Assembly (NCBI RefSeq): GCF_900112185.1
Contig: NZ_FOKP01000025.1
Location: forward strand, 35,321-99,320
DNA length: 64,000 nucleotides
Origin: Allobosea sp. CRIB-10
GTDB lineage: Bacteria > Pseudomonadota > Alphaproteobacteria > Rhizobiales > Beijerinckiaceae
Direction of reading: 5' to 3'
Shown: piece by piece, positions 32,567 to 40,382 of the stretch
Position numbering within the stretch: position 1 is the stretch's first letter
Layout of the letters: each line of letters starts with the position of its first letter
Program-made: the position numbers and the translations under genes
Notes under the pieces: generated by a model
What the model saw: only the letters and a program-made list of their open reading frames with translations
Database searches by the model: none
What the model was told of the DNA's origin: nothing

Positions 32567-33853
32567 TCAGGTGCCGCTGCCGGCGCACTTGCCGGTCTTG
32601 ACGTTGAAGTTGCCGCACTTCTTCTCGACCCAGTCGCCGATCAGGTCCTTGGAGCCGTCGAGCTCCTTCGACCAGGCGTCGCCGGCGACGAGGCCGGTCT
32701 TCGAGACCACGTCGAACTGGCCGTCGGCCTTGATCTCGCCGATCAGCACCGGCTTGGTGATGTGGTGGTTCGGCAGCATCTTCGAGACGCCGCCGGTCAG
32801 GTTCGGGGCCTCGATGCCGGGCAGCGCGTCGATGACCTTGTCCGGATCGGTCGACTTGGCCTTCTCGACCGCCTTGACCCACATGGCGAAGCCGATGACA
32901 TGGGCCTCCATCGGATCGTTGGTCACGGCCTTGTCGTTCTTCTTGAAGGCCTTCCACTGCTTGATGAAGGCCTCGTTCTCCGGCGTCTTGACCGACTGGA
33001 AGTAGTTCCAGGCGGCGAGATGGCCGACCAGCGGCTTGGTGTCGATGCCGGCAAGCTCTTCCTCGCCGACCGAGAAGGCGACGACCGGGATGTCGGTCGC
33101 CTTGATGCCCTGGTTGCCGAGCTCCTTGTAGAAGGGAACGTTGGCGTCGCCATTGATGGTCGAGACCACCGCGGTCTTCTTGCCGGCGGTGCCGAACTTC
33201 TTGATGTCGGAGACGATGGTCTGCCAGTCGGAATGGCCGAACGGCGTGTAGTTGATCAGGATGTCCTCGGACTTCACGCCCTTGGACTTCAGGTACGCCT
33301 CGAGGATCTTGTTGGTCGTGCGCGGATAGACATAGTCGGTGCCGGCCAGCACCCAGCGCTCGACCTTCTCCTCCTTGGCGAGATAGTCGACGGCGGGGAT
33401 CGCCTGCTGGTTCGGCGCGGCGCCGGTATAGAAGACGTTGCGCTCGCTCTCCTCGCCCTCGTACTGGACGGGATAGAACAGGATCGAGTTCAGCTCCTTG
33501 AACACCGGGAGCACCGACTTGCGCGAGACCGAGGTCCAGCAGCCGAACACGGCCGCGACCTTGTCCTTGACGATCAGCTCGCGCGCCTTCTCGGCGAAGA
33601 GCGGCCAGTTCGAGGCCGGGTCGACCACCACCGCCTCCAGCTTCTTGCCGAGCACGCCGCCCTTCTTGTTCTGCTCGTCGATGAGCATGAGCATGACGTC
33701 CTTCAGCGTCGTCTCCGAGATCGCCATGGTGCCGGAGAGCGAGTGCAGGATGCCGACCTTGATGGTCTCTTGCGCCTGCGCCGGTAGCAGCGAGGAGAGA
33801 ACCGTGGCGCCCGCGAAGGCGGCGCCGATGACCGTGCGACGAGTGAGTTTCAC
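32567..33853 (-). CDS. urtA: urea ABC transporter substrate-binding protein
   Basis: The product has 428 residues. A Tat-type leader (VKLTRRTVIGAAFAGATVL, cut near residue 27 at AQAQE) precedes a Leu/Ile/Val-binding-protein fold. KVGILHSLSGTMAISE, GGVLGKKLEAVVVDPASNWP and FGCWTSVSRKSVLPVF are diagnostic of UrtA, which binds urea in the periplasm. The GTG start at 33853 has AGGGGA upstream; ATG alternatives further upstream were rejected because the leader begins here. It is the first gene of urtABCDE. Confidence 0.95.
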   Translation of the reverse strand: MKLTRRTVIGAAFAGATVLSSLLPAQAQETIKVGILHSLSGTMAISETTLKDVMLMLIDEQNKKGGVLGKKLEAVVVDPASNWPLFAEKARELIVKDKVAAVFGCWTSVSRKSVLPVFKELNSILFYPVQYEGEESERNVFYTGAAPNQQAIPAVDYLAKEEKVERWVLAGTDYVYPRTTNKILEAYLKSKGVKSEDILINYTPFGHSDWQTIVSDIKKFGTAGKKTAVVSTINGDANVPFYKELGNQGIKATDIPVVAFSVGEEELAGIDTKPLVGHLAAWNYFQSVKTPENEAFIKQWKAFKKNDKAVTNDPMEAHVIGFAMWVKAVEKAKSTDPDKVIDALPGIEAPNLTGGVSKMLPNHHITKPVLIGEIKADGQFDVVSKTGLVAGDAWSKELDGSKDLIGDWVEKKCGNFNVKTGKCAGSGT

Positions 33854-34239
33854 TGCAATGTCCCCTGAGGTCCCTGTTGACCACGCCCTTGCCGGGCGCC
33901 AGCTGCCGTTCCGGCTGGCGGGAGAGGTTCGCAAAGCACGTGCCAACCCGGTGCGCGGCGACAACGGCACTGCAACAAGGCGTATTCAGGGCGGCATCTG
34001 GAGCGATTTCCTGCGGACAGGCCGCAATTCGACGCAAGGAAGATGCAGCGAGGCTGCGGATGGCCACGCATTAGGCAAATGGCGAGCTCAGAAAATAGGC
34101 AAAGCCGAGCCTGCCTGACGCCGTGCCCGATTTTATTGCAGATTCGCGCCCTGCGAACCGCCGAATCTTTACCGTTTACGAGGTGCCGGGAATCACCCTA
34201 GCCTCTCCTTGTCGGTAACAACTGAAAGGAGGTGATCCA
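33854..34239. other. non-coding region upstream of urtA and the 34240 mini-gene
   Basis: This 386-base stretch has no credible long gene. It carries the sigma-54 promoter at 33931-33945 reading left into urtA. To its right lie the leader of the 34240 reading frame and its ribosome-binding site, with a possible promoter near AATCACCCTAGCCT (34191-34204). No clear NtrC dyad was found. Confidence 0.7.
33931..33945 (-). promoter_or_regulatory. sigma-54 (RpoN) promoter of urtABCDE
   Basis: Read leftward, the sequence TGGCAC-GTGCT-TTGC has the GG/-24 and GC/-12 elements with the right 5-base spacer and matches the sigma-54 consensus exactly. It predicts a transcription start about 65 bases before the urtA GTG. 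Nitrogen control through NtrC is the usual partner, but no NtrC site could be named. Confidence 0.75.
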
Positions 34240-34240
34240 G
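34225..34240 (+). promoter_or_regulatory. extended perfect Shine-Dalgarno sequence
   Basis: AAAGGAGGTGATCCAG is complementary to the common bacterial 16S rRNA 3' end over 16 consecutive bases, and the last G is the first base of the GTG start at 34240. Normal sites in this window match over four to seven bases. Core-to-start spacing is about seven bases, which is ideal. Confidence 0.8.
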
Positions 34241-34317
34241 TGTCTCATTGTCATCAACCGCTGTCGCGGGGGACGCATGGCCTGGACTCGTCCCATGAGG
34301 GGTTCGGTTGCGCGTGA
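34240..34317 (+). CDS. 25-residue small protein or leader peptide, unrecognised
   Basis: The frame GTG...TGA encodes a 25-residue peptide, start (M)SHCHQPLSRGTHGLDSSHE and end GFGCA. It has four His, two Cys and no hydrophobic stretch. The extraordinary ribosome-binding site argues that it is translated. The coding region can fold in two exclusive ways: GGGACG (34270-34275) with CGTCCC (34289-34294), or CATGG with CCATG. A GC-rich hairpin follows at 34366-34391 before rnr. It may be a regulatory leader, a small metal-binding protein, or a ribosome-trapping element. I do not recognise the peptide family. Confidence 0.6.
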   Translation: MSHCHQPLSRGTHGLDSSHEGFGCA

Positions 34318-34365
34318 GTTTCCGTGACGCTTAGCCCTGTTACCGGGGCTGCGGTTCGGCAATGG

Positions 34366-34391
34366 AAGGGCTGCCCGCAAGGGCAGCCCTT
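34366..34391 (+). terminator. hairpin between mini-gene and rnr, possible terminator
   Basis: AAGGGCTGCCC / GGGCAGCCCTT forms an 11-bp stem with a GCAA loop. The bases after it are CTCCGTTT, a weak T tract, so it may be an inefficient terminator or attenuator ending 54 bases before the rnr start. Confidence 0.6.
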
Positions 34392-34445
34392 CTCCGTTTC
34401 GGGCAGCAGTTCTGCACAGGGCGTTCTGGCGCCGCTCGCCGCGCC

Positions 34446-36797
34446 ATGGCAGAACCGTTCCATGTCCTTCGCGCCCAGCCGCCGCTGACGAGGCCCGAGC
34501 CTTTGTCCCGCCCCGATTCCGACCTCTCCCGCGACGCCATCCTCGCCTTCATCGAGGAGGAGCGCGCCGCCGGCCGCGAACCCGGTCGGCGCGACATCGC
34601 TAAGGCCTTCCAGCTCGATGCCGGCGGCAAGATCTGGCTGAAGCGCCTGCTGCGCGAGCTCGAGCTTGAAGAGAATGGCGGCACAGGCCCGGTCAAGCCA
34701 CACGCCGCCCTGCCCGCCGTCCTGCTCTGCGAGATCAAGACGCGCGACCGCGAGGGCGATCTCGTCGCCGCCCCGCTCGAATGGAACGAGGATGACCAGG
34801 GCGAGGCGCCAAAAATCCTGATCGAGCGCCAGCGCGAGTTCCGCCGCAAACCCAGGACGCCGACCGCCGCTGCCCCGGGTATCGGCGATCACGTCCTGCT
34901 CAAGCTGACGCGGCTGCGCGGCGTCGACGGCTATCAATGGTCGGGCCGCACCCTGAAGGTGATGGGCAAGGCCAAGGCGCAGGTGCTCGGCATCTTCCGC
35001 GCCTTGCCCGACGGCTCCGGCCGGCTTGTTCCGGTCGACAAGAAGGCGCAAGGCCGCGAGGCGCTGATTCCGAAGGGGCAGACCGGCAACGCCGAGGATG
35101 GCGATCTCGTCTCGGTCTCCCTTGCTCGCGAAAGCCGCTTCGGCCCGCCGCAGGCCAGGGTGCGCGAGCGCCTGGGCTCGCTGAAATCCGAGCGCGCGGT
35201 CTCGCTGATCGCGATCCACGCCCATGGCATCCCCAACGAATTCCAGCCGGCGACGATCGCCGAGGCGGAAGCCGCAAAGCCCGCCACGCTCGCCGGCCGC
35301 GAGGATTGGCGCACCCTACCGCTGATCACCATCGATCCGGCCGACGCCAAGGATCATGACGACGCCGTCCATGCCGCGCCCGATGATGATCCGGACAACC
35401 CCGGCGGCCATGTCGTCACCGTCGCTATCGCCGACGTCGCGTCTTATGTCCGCCCCGGCTCGGCGCTCGATCGCGAGGCGCTGGAGCGCGGCAACTCGGT
35501 CTACTTCCCCGACCGTGTCGTACCGATGCTGCCCGAGCGGATCTCGAACGATCTCTGCTCGCTGCGCGGCGGCGAGGACCGGCCGGCGCTGGCCGTCCGC
35601 CTGATCCTCAAGGCCGACGGAGCCAAGAAGAGCCACAGCTTCCATCGCATCATGATGCGCTCGGCGGCCAAGCTCTCATATCAACAAGCCCAGGCCGCGA
35701 TCGACGGCAAGACGGATGATCTCACCGGCCCGATACGCGACAGCATCCTGATGCCGCTATGGGCCGCTTATGGTTCTGCGGCGCGTGCCCGTGACGCCCG
35801 CCAGCCGCTCGATCTCGATCTGCCCGAGCGCAAGCTCGTCCTCGACGCCGACGGCAAGGTCATGCGCGTGATCGTGCCGGAGCGGCTCGCCGCGCATCGG
35901 CTGATCGAGGAGTTCATGATCCTCGCCAACGTCGCCGCCGCCGAGACGCTGGAGAAGGCGAAGAGCCCGCTGATCTATCGCTGCCATGACGAGCCGTCGC
36001 TCGAGAAGATGCGGGCGCTCGGCGAGGTGCTGGCCTCGATCGGCATCAAGCTGCCGAAGGACGCAGCGCTGCGGCCGGTGCTGTTCAACCGCATCCTCGC
36101 CATGATCAAGGGCTCGGAGAACGAGCTCCTGATGAACGAGGTCGTGCTGCGAACCCAGGCGCAAGCCGAATACGTCGCCGAGAATTACGGGCATTTCGGC
36201 CTGAACCTGCGCCGCTACGCCCATTTCACCTCGCCGATCCGGCGCTATGCCGACCTGATCGTGCACCGCGCTTTGATCTCGGCGCTGAAGCTCGGCGATG
36301 ACGGCCTGCCGAAATCGGTGACGCTCGCCGAACTGCGCGAGGTCGCGACCCGCATCTCGGCTGCCGAGCGGCGCGCCATGGCGGCCGAGCGCGAGACCAC
36401 CGACCGGCTGATCGCGCATTTCCTCGCCGACCAGATCGGTTCGAGCTTCGACGGCCGCATCGCCGGGCTCAACCGCGCCGGCCTGTTCGTCAAGCTCGAC
36501 GATACCGGCGCCGACGGCTTCATCCCGGCCTCGACCCTGGGCGCCGACTACTACCGCCATGACGAGCGCGCCCATGCGCTGGTCGGCGATCGCACCGGCG
36601 AGAGCTGGCGTCTCGGCGACCGCGTTCACGTCAAACTGGTCGAGGCGGCGCCGGTCGCCGGCGCCCTCCGATTCGAGTTGCTCACCGAGGGAAGACCCGC
36701 GACATCCGACCGCTCTGGCAAAAGGTCACGCCCTGCTCTACCTATGGGGCGAAAGAAGGGCCGGCCCCCGCCTACACGATCAGGCCGCAAGCGCTGA
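34446..36797 (+). CDS. rnr: ribonuclease R
   Basis: This 783-residue 3'-5' exoribonuclease has an N-terminal winged-helix/cold-shock part (about 20-230), a central RNB catalytic domain (about 285-620) with ITIDPADAKDHDDAVHA holding the metal-binding Asp cluster, and a C-terminal S1 domain (about 655-740, FDGRIAGLNRAGLFVKLDD). A basic tail ends the protein. It degrades structured RNA. No good ribosome-binding site precedes ATG 34446; a TTG at 34503 is an alternative start. It heads the conserved block rnr-DUF983-NUDIX-rpmG. Confidence 0.93.
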   Translation: MAEPFHVLRAQPPLTRPEPLSRPDSDLSRDAILAFIEEERAAGREPGRRDIAKAFQLDAGGKIWLKRLLRELELEENGGTGPVKPHAALPAVLLCEIKTRDREGDLVAAPLEWNEDDQGEAPKILIERQREFRRKPRTPTAAAPGIGDHVLLKLTRLRGVDGYQWSGRTLKVMGKAKAQVLGIFRALPDGSGRLVPVDKKAQGREALIPKGQTGNAEDGDLVSVSLARESRFGPPQARVRERLGSLKSERAVSLIAIHAHGIPNEFQPATIAEAEAAKPATLAGREDWRTLPLITIDPADAKDHDDAVHAAPDDDPDNPGGHVVTVAIADVASYVRPGSALDREALERGNSVYFPDRVVPMLPERISNDLCSLRGGEDRPALAVRLILKADGAKKSHSFHRIMMRSAAKLSYQQAQAAIDGKTDDLTGPIRDSILMPLWAAYGSAARARDARQPLDLDLPERKLVLDADGKVMRVIVPERLAAHRLIEEFMILANVAAAETLEKAKSPLIYRCHDEPSLEKMRALGEVLASIGIKLPKDAALRPVLFNRILAMIKGSENELLMNEVVLRTQAQAEYVAENYGHFGLNLRRYAHFTSPIRRYADLIVHRALISALKLGDDGLPKSVTLAELREVATRISAAERRAMAAERETTDRLIAHFLADQIGSSFDGRIAGLNRAGLFVKLDDTGADGFIPASTLGADYYRHDERAHALVGDRTGESWRLGDRVHVKLVEAAPVAGALRFELLTEGRPATSDRSGKRSRPALPMGRKKGRPPPTRSGRKR

Positions 36798-36820
36798 TGC
36801 CCTGAACCACGAAGAACTCC

Positions 36821-37264
36821 ATGTCCATACATTGTCACCATCCCAAGCCAGTCCAGGCTCGCGACTGGCGTCAGGCTATGCGTCGCGGTCTCTTCGGCCG
36901 CTGCCCGCATTGCGGCGAAGGCCGGCTCTTCCGCGCCTTCCTGAAGCCGGTCGATTCCTGTGAAGCCTGCGGTGAGACCCTGCACCACCAGCGTGCCGAC
37001 GACCTGCCGCCCTATATCGTCATCACCATCGTCGGCCATGTTGTCGTCGGCGGCATCCTGCTTGCCGAGAAATACGCCGACTGGTCGATCGCGCTGCATC
37101 TTTGGGTCTGGCTGCCGCTGACCGTCTTCCTCAGCCTGGCGCTGATGCAGCCGGCCAAGGGCGCGGTCATCGGATTGCAATGGGCCCTGCGCATGCACGG
37201 CTTCGGCGGAGCCATGCCCAAACCCGAGCGCCAGCCCGCCATGAAGGCCTTAGGGGGCAGATGA
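36821..37264 (+). CDS. DUF983 family protein
   Basis: This 147-residue protein has a zinc-ribbon-like N-terminus (GRCPHCGEGRLF and DSCEACGETLHH) followed by DDLPPYIVITIVGHVVVGG and two membrane helices. The order is that of the alphaproteobacterial DUF983 family, whose role is unknown. It lies 24 bases after rnr and overlaps the NUDIX gene by four bases (ATGA), the standard arrangement in this order. Confidence 0.92.
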   Translation: MSIHCHHPKPVQARDWRQAMRRGLFGRCPHCGEGRLFRAFLKPVDSCEACGETLHHQRADDLPPYIVITIVGHVVVGGILLAEKYADWSIALHLWVWLPLTVFLSLALMQPAKGAVIGLQWALRMHGFGGAMPKPERQPAMKALGGR

Positions 37265-37995
37265 GCGACCACACCATCACCCTGACCCAGGCCGAACGGG
37301 CGCGCACCAACGTCAACCTGCGCCCGCGCGATGCCGCGACCATGCTGATTCTCGATCATTCCGGGAAGAAGCCCAGGGTGCTGATGGGCAAGCGCCATGC
37401 CGGCCACAAGTTCATGCCGGGCAAATACGTCTTCCCGGGCGGACGCATCGAGGCGGGCGACCGCCGCATGGCCGCGACCGGCGCCCTCGCCGGCCCGTGC
37501 GAGCAGCGCCTGCTCGCACGCTGCGTGCGCCCGAGCGTCCAGCGCGGCCGGGCCCTGGCGCTCGCCGCGATCCGTGAGACCTTCGAGGAGACCGGCCTGC
37601 TCTTCGGCACCGCCGAGTACGGCGCCCCCGAGAGCCCGCCCGAGGGCGTCTGGGCCGAGTTCGCCGCCAAGGGCATCTTCCCCGACCTCGGCGCCGTCAC
37701 CTTCGTCGCCCGCGCCATCACGCCGCCGCGCCGGCCCAAGCGCTTCGACACCCGCTTCTTCGCCGTCGATGCCCGTGCCGTCGCCGGCAAGGTCGAGGGC
37801 GTGATCGGCCCCGATTCGGAGCTCACCGACCTCGTCTCCGTCACTTTCGACGAGGCGCGCGAACTCGACCTGCCGACCATCACCAAGGTGATCATCGCCG
37901 AGGTCGAGGAGCGCCTGAAGGCCGGATTCGCCCCGTATCTGCCGGTTCCGTTCTACTGGGAGAAGCGCGGCAGCTTCGTGCGCGAGCTGCTCTGA
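37261..37995 (+). CDS. NUDIX hydrolase
   Basis: The product has 244 residues. The Nudix box is split in the usual manner of the larger subgroup: YVFPGGRIEAGD (about 60-71), then AAIRETFEETGLLFG (about 101-115) with the REx2EExG metal site. The C-terminal half has FDTRFFAVDAR. These enzymes hydrolyse nucleoside diphosphates linked to another group, and several of this subgroup act on CoA or ADP-ribose derivatives; the substrate here is unknown. Its ATG overlaps the DUF983 stop. Confidence 0.92.
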   Translation: MSDHTITLTQAERARTNVNLRPRDAATMLILDHSGKKPRVLMGKRHAGHKFMPGKYVFPGGRIEAGDRRMAATGALAGPCEQRLLARCVRPSVQRGRALALAAIRETFEETGLLFGTAEYGAPESPPEGVWAEFAAKGIFPDLGAVTFVARAITPPRRPKRFDTRFFAVDARAVAGKVEGVIGPDSELTDLVSVTFDEARELDLPTITKVIIAEVEERLKAGFAPYLPVPFYWEKRGSFVRELL

Positions 37996-38151
37996 CGCGT
38001 CGGGCAGCGGAAAATCCGTGCACCCGCCCGATATTCCTTGACTTGGCCGTCCCGATACGGCATTCCGGCGCCCATCGGATTGCCGGGCTCGCCCGGCCGT
38101 TTTGTTTTTTGCGCGGGCCGACGGCGGCCCCATCTGTTCGAGGGCTCCGCC

Positions 38152-38319
38152 ATGGCCAAGGCCGTGACCATCAAGATCAAGCTCATCTCGACCGCGGACA
38201 CCGGGTACTTCTACGTGACGAAGAAGAACTCGCGCACCATGACCGAGAAGATGTCGAAGAAGAAGTACGACCCGGTCGCGCGCAAGCACGTCGAGTTCAA
38301 GGAAACCAAGATCAAGTAA
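38152..38319 (+). CDS. rpmG: 50S ribosomal protein L33
   Basis: The 55-residue L33 starts MAKAVTIKIKLISTADTGYF and has YVTKKNSRTMTEKMSKKKYD. The zinc cysteines are absent, so it is the Cys-minus form that is common in alphaproteobacteria. It is a component of the large ribosomal subunit. A clear terminator follows 36 bases later. Longer in-frame extensions were rejected. Confidence 0.97.
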   Translation: MAKAVTIKIKLISTADTGYFYVTKKNSRTMTEKMSKKKYDPVARKHVEFKETKIK

Positions 38320-38354
38320 GGCACTGCGCCTGCGAATTTGATTGTCTGGTTACG

Positions 38355-38384
38355 AAAAACCGCTCTCTCGCAGGGCGGTTTTTT
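38355..38384 (+). terminator. rho-independent terminator of rpmG
   Basis: An 11-bp stem AAAACCGCTCT / AGGGCGGTTTT (one G-U pair, five-base loop, 38356-38382) is followed by a T run, 36 bases past the rpmG stop. Confidence 0.92.
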
Positions 38385-38447
38385 CGTTGGGATAGCGAGC
38401 GCAGCAGCGCTGCGCGCAGTGCTGACCCAAGTCTAGGGCCTGCAGAT

Positions 38448-38720
38448 CTAGGGCTTGGACGTGGCCGGCAGCCCCTCATGCAGATTTTTGCCTTCCGGCT
38501 GCGTCTCTTTCCCGTAGTCGCGATTCTGCTGCGACTCCGCGCCACCTCGCGCCTCGGGGCGATTTGCTCCCGGCGGTTCGGGAATGCGCTCACGCTTCGC
38601 CTCGGCGGAATCCGGTTTTGCGCCTGCACCCTCCTTTGTCGGCGGATGGATCGTCTGGGCCGTTGCGCCGCCGGCCAGAAGAACCGCAGCGGCGAGGGAA
38701 AGAAAGAGATGTCTCATCAT
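38448..38720 (-). CDS. small exported hypothetical protein, Pro/Glu/Gly-rich
   Basis: This 90-residue protein starts MMRHLFLSLAAAVLLAGG, a clear signal peptide cut near ATAQ. The mature part is hydrophilic and rich in Pro, Glu, Lys and Asn (ANRPEARGGAESQQNRD). It has no cysteine and no predicted membrane segment after the leader, so it is likely a small disordered periplasmic protein. GGAG lies upstream of ATG 38720; a second ATG follows directly. An upstream extension to 38840 was rejected. The family is not recognised. Confidence 0.7.
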   Translation of the reverse strand: MMRHLFLSLAAAVLLAGGATAQTIHPPTKEGAGAKPDSAEAKRERIPEPPGANRPEARGGAESQQNRDYGKETQPEGKNLHEGLPATSKP

Positions 38721-38913
38721 GCGCTCCACTCCCATCCGAAGTGAACGCGCACGCTCGACGCGGTGTTCCTTCCCGGTCGGCTTGATGAAAACGGGCGCCT
38801 GCGCCAGCCGACATAGCCTGCTCGCGAAATCGCATGGCATCGGCCGTTCTGCTGTTCCCAGCGCAGATGCCGTCCCGACGACCGGGGCGAAGCTCCCAGC
38901 CTTCGCCGCGACC

Positions 38914-39105
38914 TCAGCCTTCGCCGGCCGCGCGCTCCTTCAGCAGTTCATTGAGGCGATCCTGCTTTTCGTTGAGCAGGTCCGACAGCCTCTCCTCGCT
39001 TCCCGATCCGGATGCGGCGGTCGCCTGCTCCGTCAGATCGGATATCTGTCTGCGCAGGAGCGCGATCAGATCGTCGAGCGCTTCGCGATTGCCGTTGTCC
39101 GCCAT
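38914..39105 (-). CDS. small hypothetical protein with coiled coil
   Basis: This 63-residue protein starts MADNGNREALDDLIALLRRQ and ends with EERLSDLLNEKQDRLNELLK, two amphipathic helices joined by a Ser/Gly-rich link. The heptad spacing of Leu residues suggests a coiled coil. It is leftward like its neighbours at 38448 and 39293, but the gaps are about 190 bases, so it is probably a separate unit. The function is unknown. Confidence 0.6.
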   Translation of the reverse strand: MADNGNREALDDLIALLRRQISDLTEQATAASGSGSEERLSDLLNEKQDRLNELLKERAAGEG

Positions 39106-39292
39106 GGCTGCTGTCTCCGTCGTCCTCGATGCCAGCAGCGAGCCGTCAGCATTGCAGTGGACGCAAGGCGGGGCTCGCAGTCTTGGTCGCCTTCCAAGCA
39201 GCAGCAGATTTGCGCCATGGCGAGGCAAATTCAATGGCCCTGACGCTGCACCGCGACCGGGTTACCTCGCTCTTCCGGGCGAGGCGCCGCGG

Positions 39293-39619
39293 TCAGAACG
39301 CCGGCTTCGGTACGAACAGGCAGAACGGCCGCTGCGATGGCGCGATCACGGTTCCGGTCGGCATTCCGCCGCTGCGGCAGATGTGGAACCGCCCGTCCTT
39401 CGAGACACGCGTCGCCTGCTCCGGCACGAAATGCCCGTCATGGGTGAGGTATCCGCCTGGAATGATGCGTGGGTCGGGCTCCCTCGCGTCGGCGTCGAGG
39501 CCCATGGGCCAGCAATCGCGATCGCTGCAGCAATCATAGGGGTACCAGCTATGCGCGTGGACAGGCCCTCCGCCCCACGACAACAGCGCGAGGCAGAGCG
39601 CCGATGCGGTGAGACGCAT
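39293..39619 (-). CDS. small Cys-rich exported protein, unrecognised
   Basis: The product has 108 residues. A signal peptide (MRLTASALCLALLSWGG, cut near HAHS) is followed by HSWYPYDCCSDRDCWPMG and GGYLTHDGHFVPEQ, with further cysteines at FHICRSGG and PFCLF. The clustered Cys and aromatic residues suggest a small disulfide-bonded periplasmic fold. Similar sequences occur in many rhizobial genomes (recalled, not checked), but I know no function. ATG 39619 is the natural start. Confidence 0.75.
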   Translation of the reverse strand: MRLTASALCLALLSWGGGPVHAHSWYPYDCCSDRDCWPMGLDADAREPDPRIIPGGYLTHDGHFVPEQATRVSKDGRFHICRSGGMPTGTVIAPSQRPFCLFVPKPAF

Positions 39620-39898
39620 GGGTCGCTCCTTAGGCGAGGATGTCAGGCCAGCAGCTTCGCAGCCGAGTAGCAGGGCATGCGAATCGTCGTCAGATTAGCA
39701 TGAGACGACGATGGTTAATGTGACCTTACATCGCCGTGGACGCTCAATCCTTGGCCAGTAATTGCCGAAATTAGCGCCTGACGACTTGAACGTAGCAGGC
39801 AGGTTCGGGTTCTGCCTGTCGTCGCTGGCGCCGGATGCTTCGATCTTCTATCTTGTCCATGCGGCGCTGGCCCGCCGCCTCGTCTGCCGGAGCCCCTG

Positions 39899-40099
39899 TT
39901 GAGCAATCCCGATCCGACTGAACCGCATCGGCGCCCCGGCGGGCTGGTGCGCGGCTTCCTGCGCTTGATCGTCGAGGTCGACGAGTCGCGGCGCTGGACG
40001 CATCGCCTGCGCGCTGCCCTGCTCCTCCTGCTGTTGCTCGCCGGTTTTGGCCTGCTCGGCTACTGGGTCCCGGAAATGATCGAGCGCCAGCTGCACTGA
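39899..40099 (+). CDS. small single-pass membrane protein, tentative
   Basis: The frame of 66 residues starts at TTG 39899 and reads MSNPDPTEPHRRPGGLVRG, then one membrane helix (LRAALLLLLLLAGFGLLGYW, about 39-58). The TTG start and lack of a strong ribosome-binding site make it uncertain, but the hydrophobic pattern is unlike a shadow frame. If it is not real, 39620-40382 is a 763-base gap with no clear gene. Confidence 0.4.
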   Translation: MSNPDPTEPHRRPGGLVRGFLRLIVEVDESRRWTHRLRAALLLLLLLAGFGLLGYWVPEMIERQLH

Positions 40100-40305
40100 G
40101 GCGGAGGCGGCGACTGACGGCCAGGACATCGGAATGGATGGTGGCCGGCCGACGACGGATCTGAGGAGGCCAGAATCCCGCCATCGACCGGCCGAGCCCA
40201 GCGGTGACCCAGGAGATGCGGCGGAACCTGGGCTTCCCGAAGGGCATTCCGGACGGCCGCTCGGCAGCCGTTCTCTTGGAAATCACCCTACGCGGAAGCC
40301 CCCTC

Positions 40306-40329
40306 GAATCAATCGGAGACGATTGATTC
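40306..40329. other. perfect stem-loop upstream of the pleD 3' end
   Basis: GAATCAATCG / CGATTGATTC makes a perfect 10-bp stem with a GAGA loop. No T tract follows on either strand, so it is not a standard terminator. It lies 53 bases beyond the pleD stop, in the 283-base gap 40100-40382, which otherwise holds nothing recognised. Confidence 0.6.
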
Positions 40330-40382
40330 ACCAATATTCATCGAAACTTAACCCTACTTGGAAACCTTACCGCGCCACCTGC

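Noticed and set aside
34225..34240. Possible fragment of a 16S rRNA gene (anti-sense of the 3' end)
   Set aside because: The match stops after about 16 bases, and the sequence on both sides has no other 16S similarity. It is placed exactly as a ribosome-binding site.
39771..40334. A 187-codon leftward open frame between the small proteins and pleD
   Set aside because: It has no good start and an Arg/Ala/Ser-rich composition typical of shadows. The rightward frame with a membrane helix is the better candidate.
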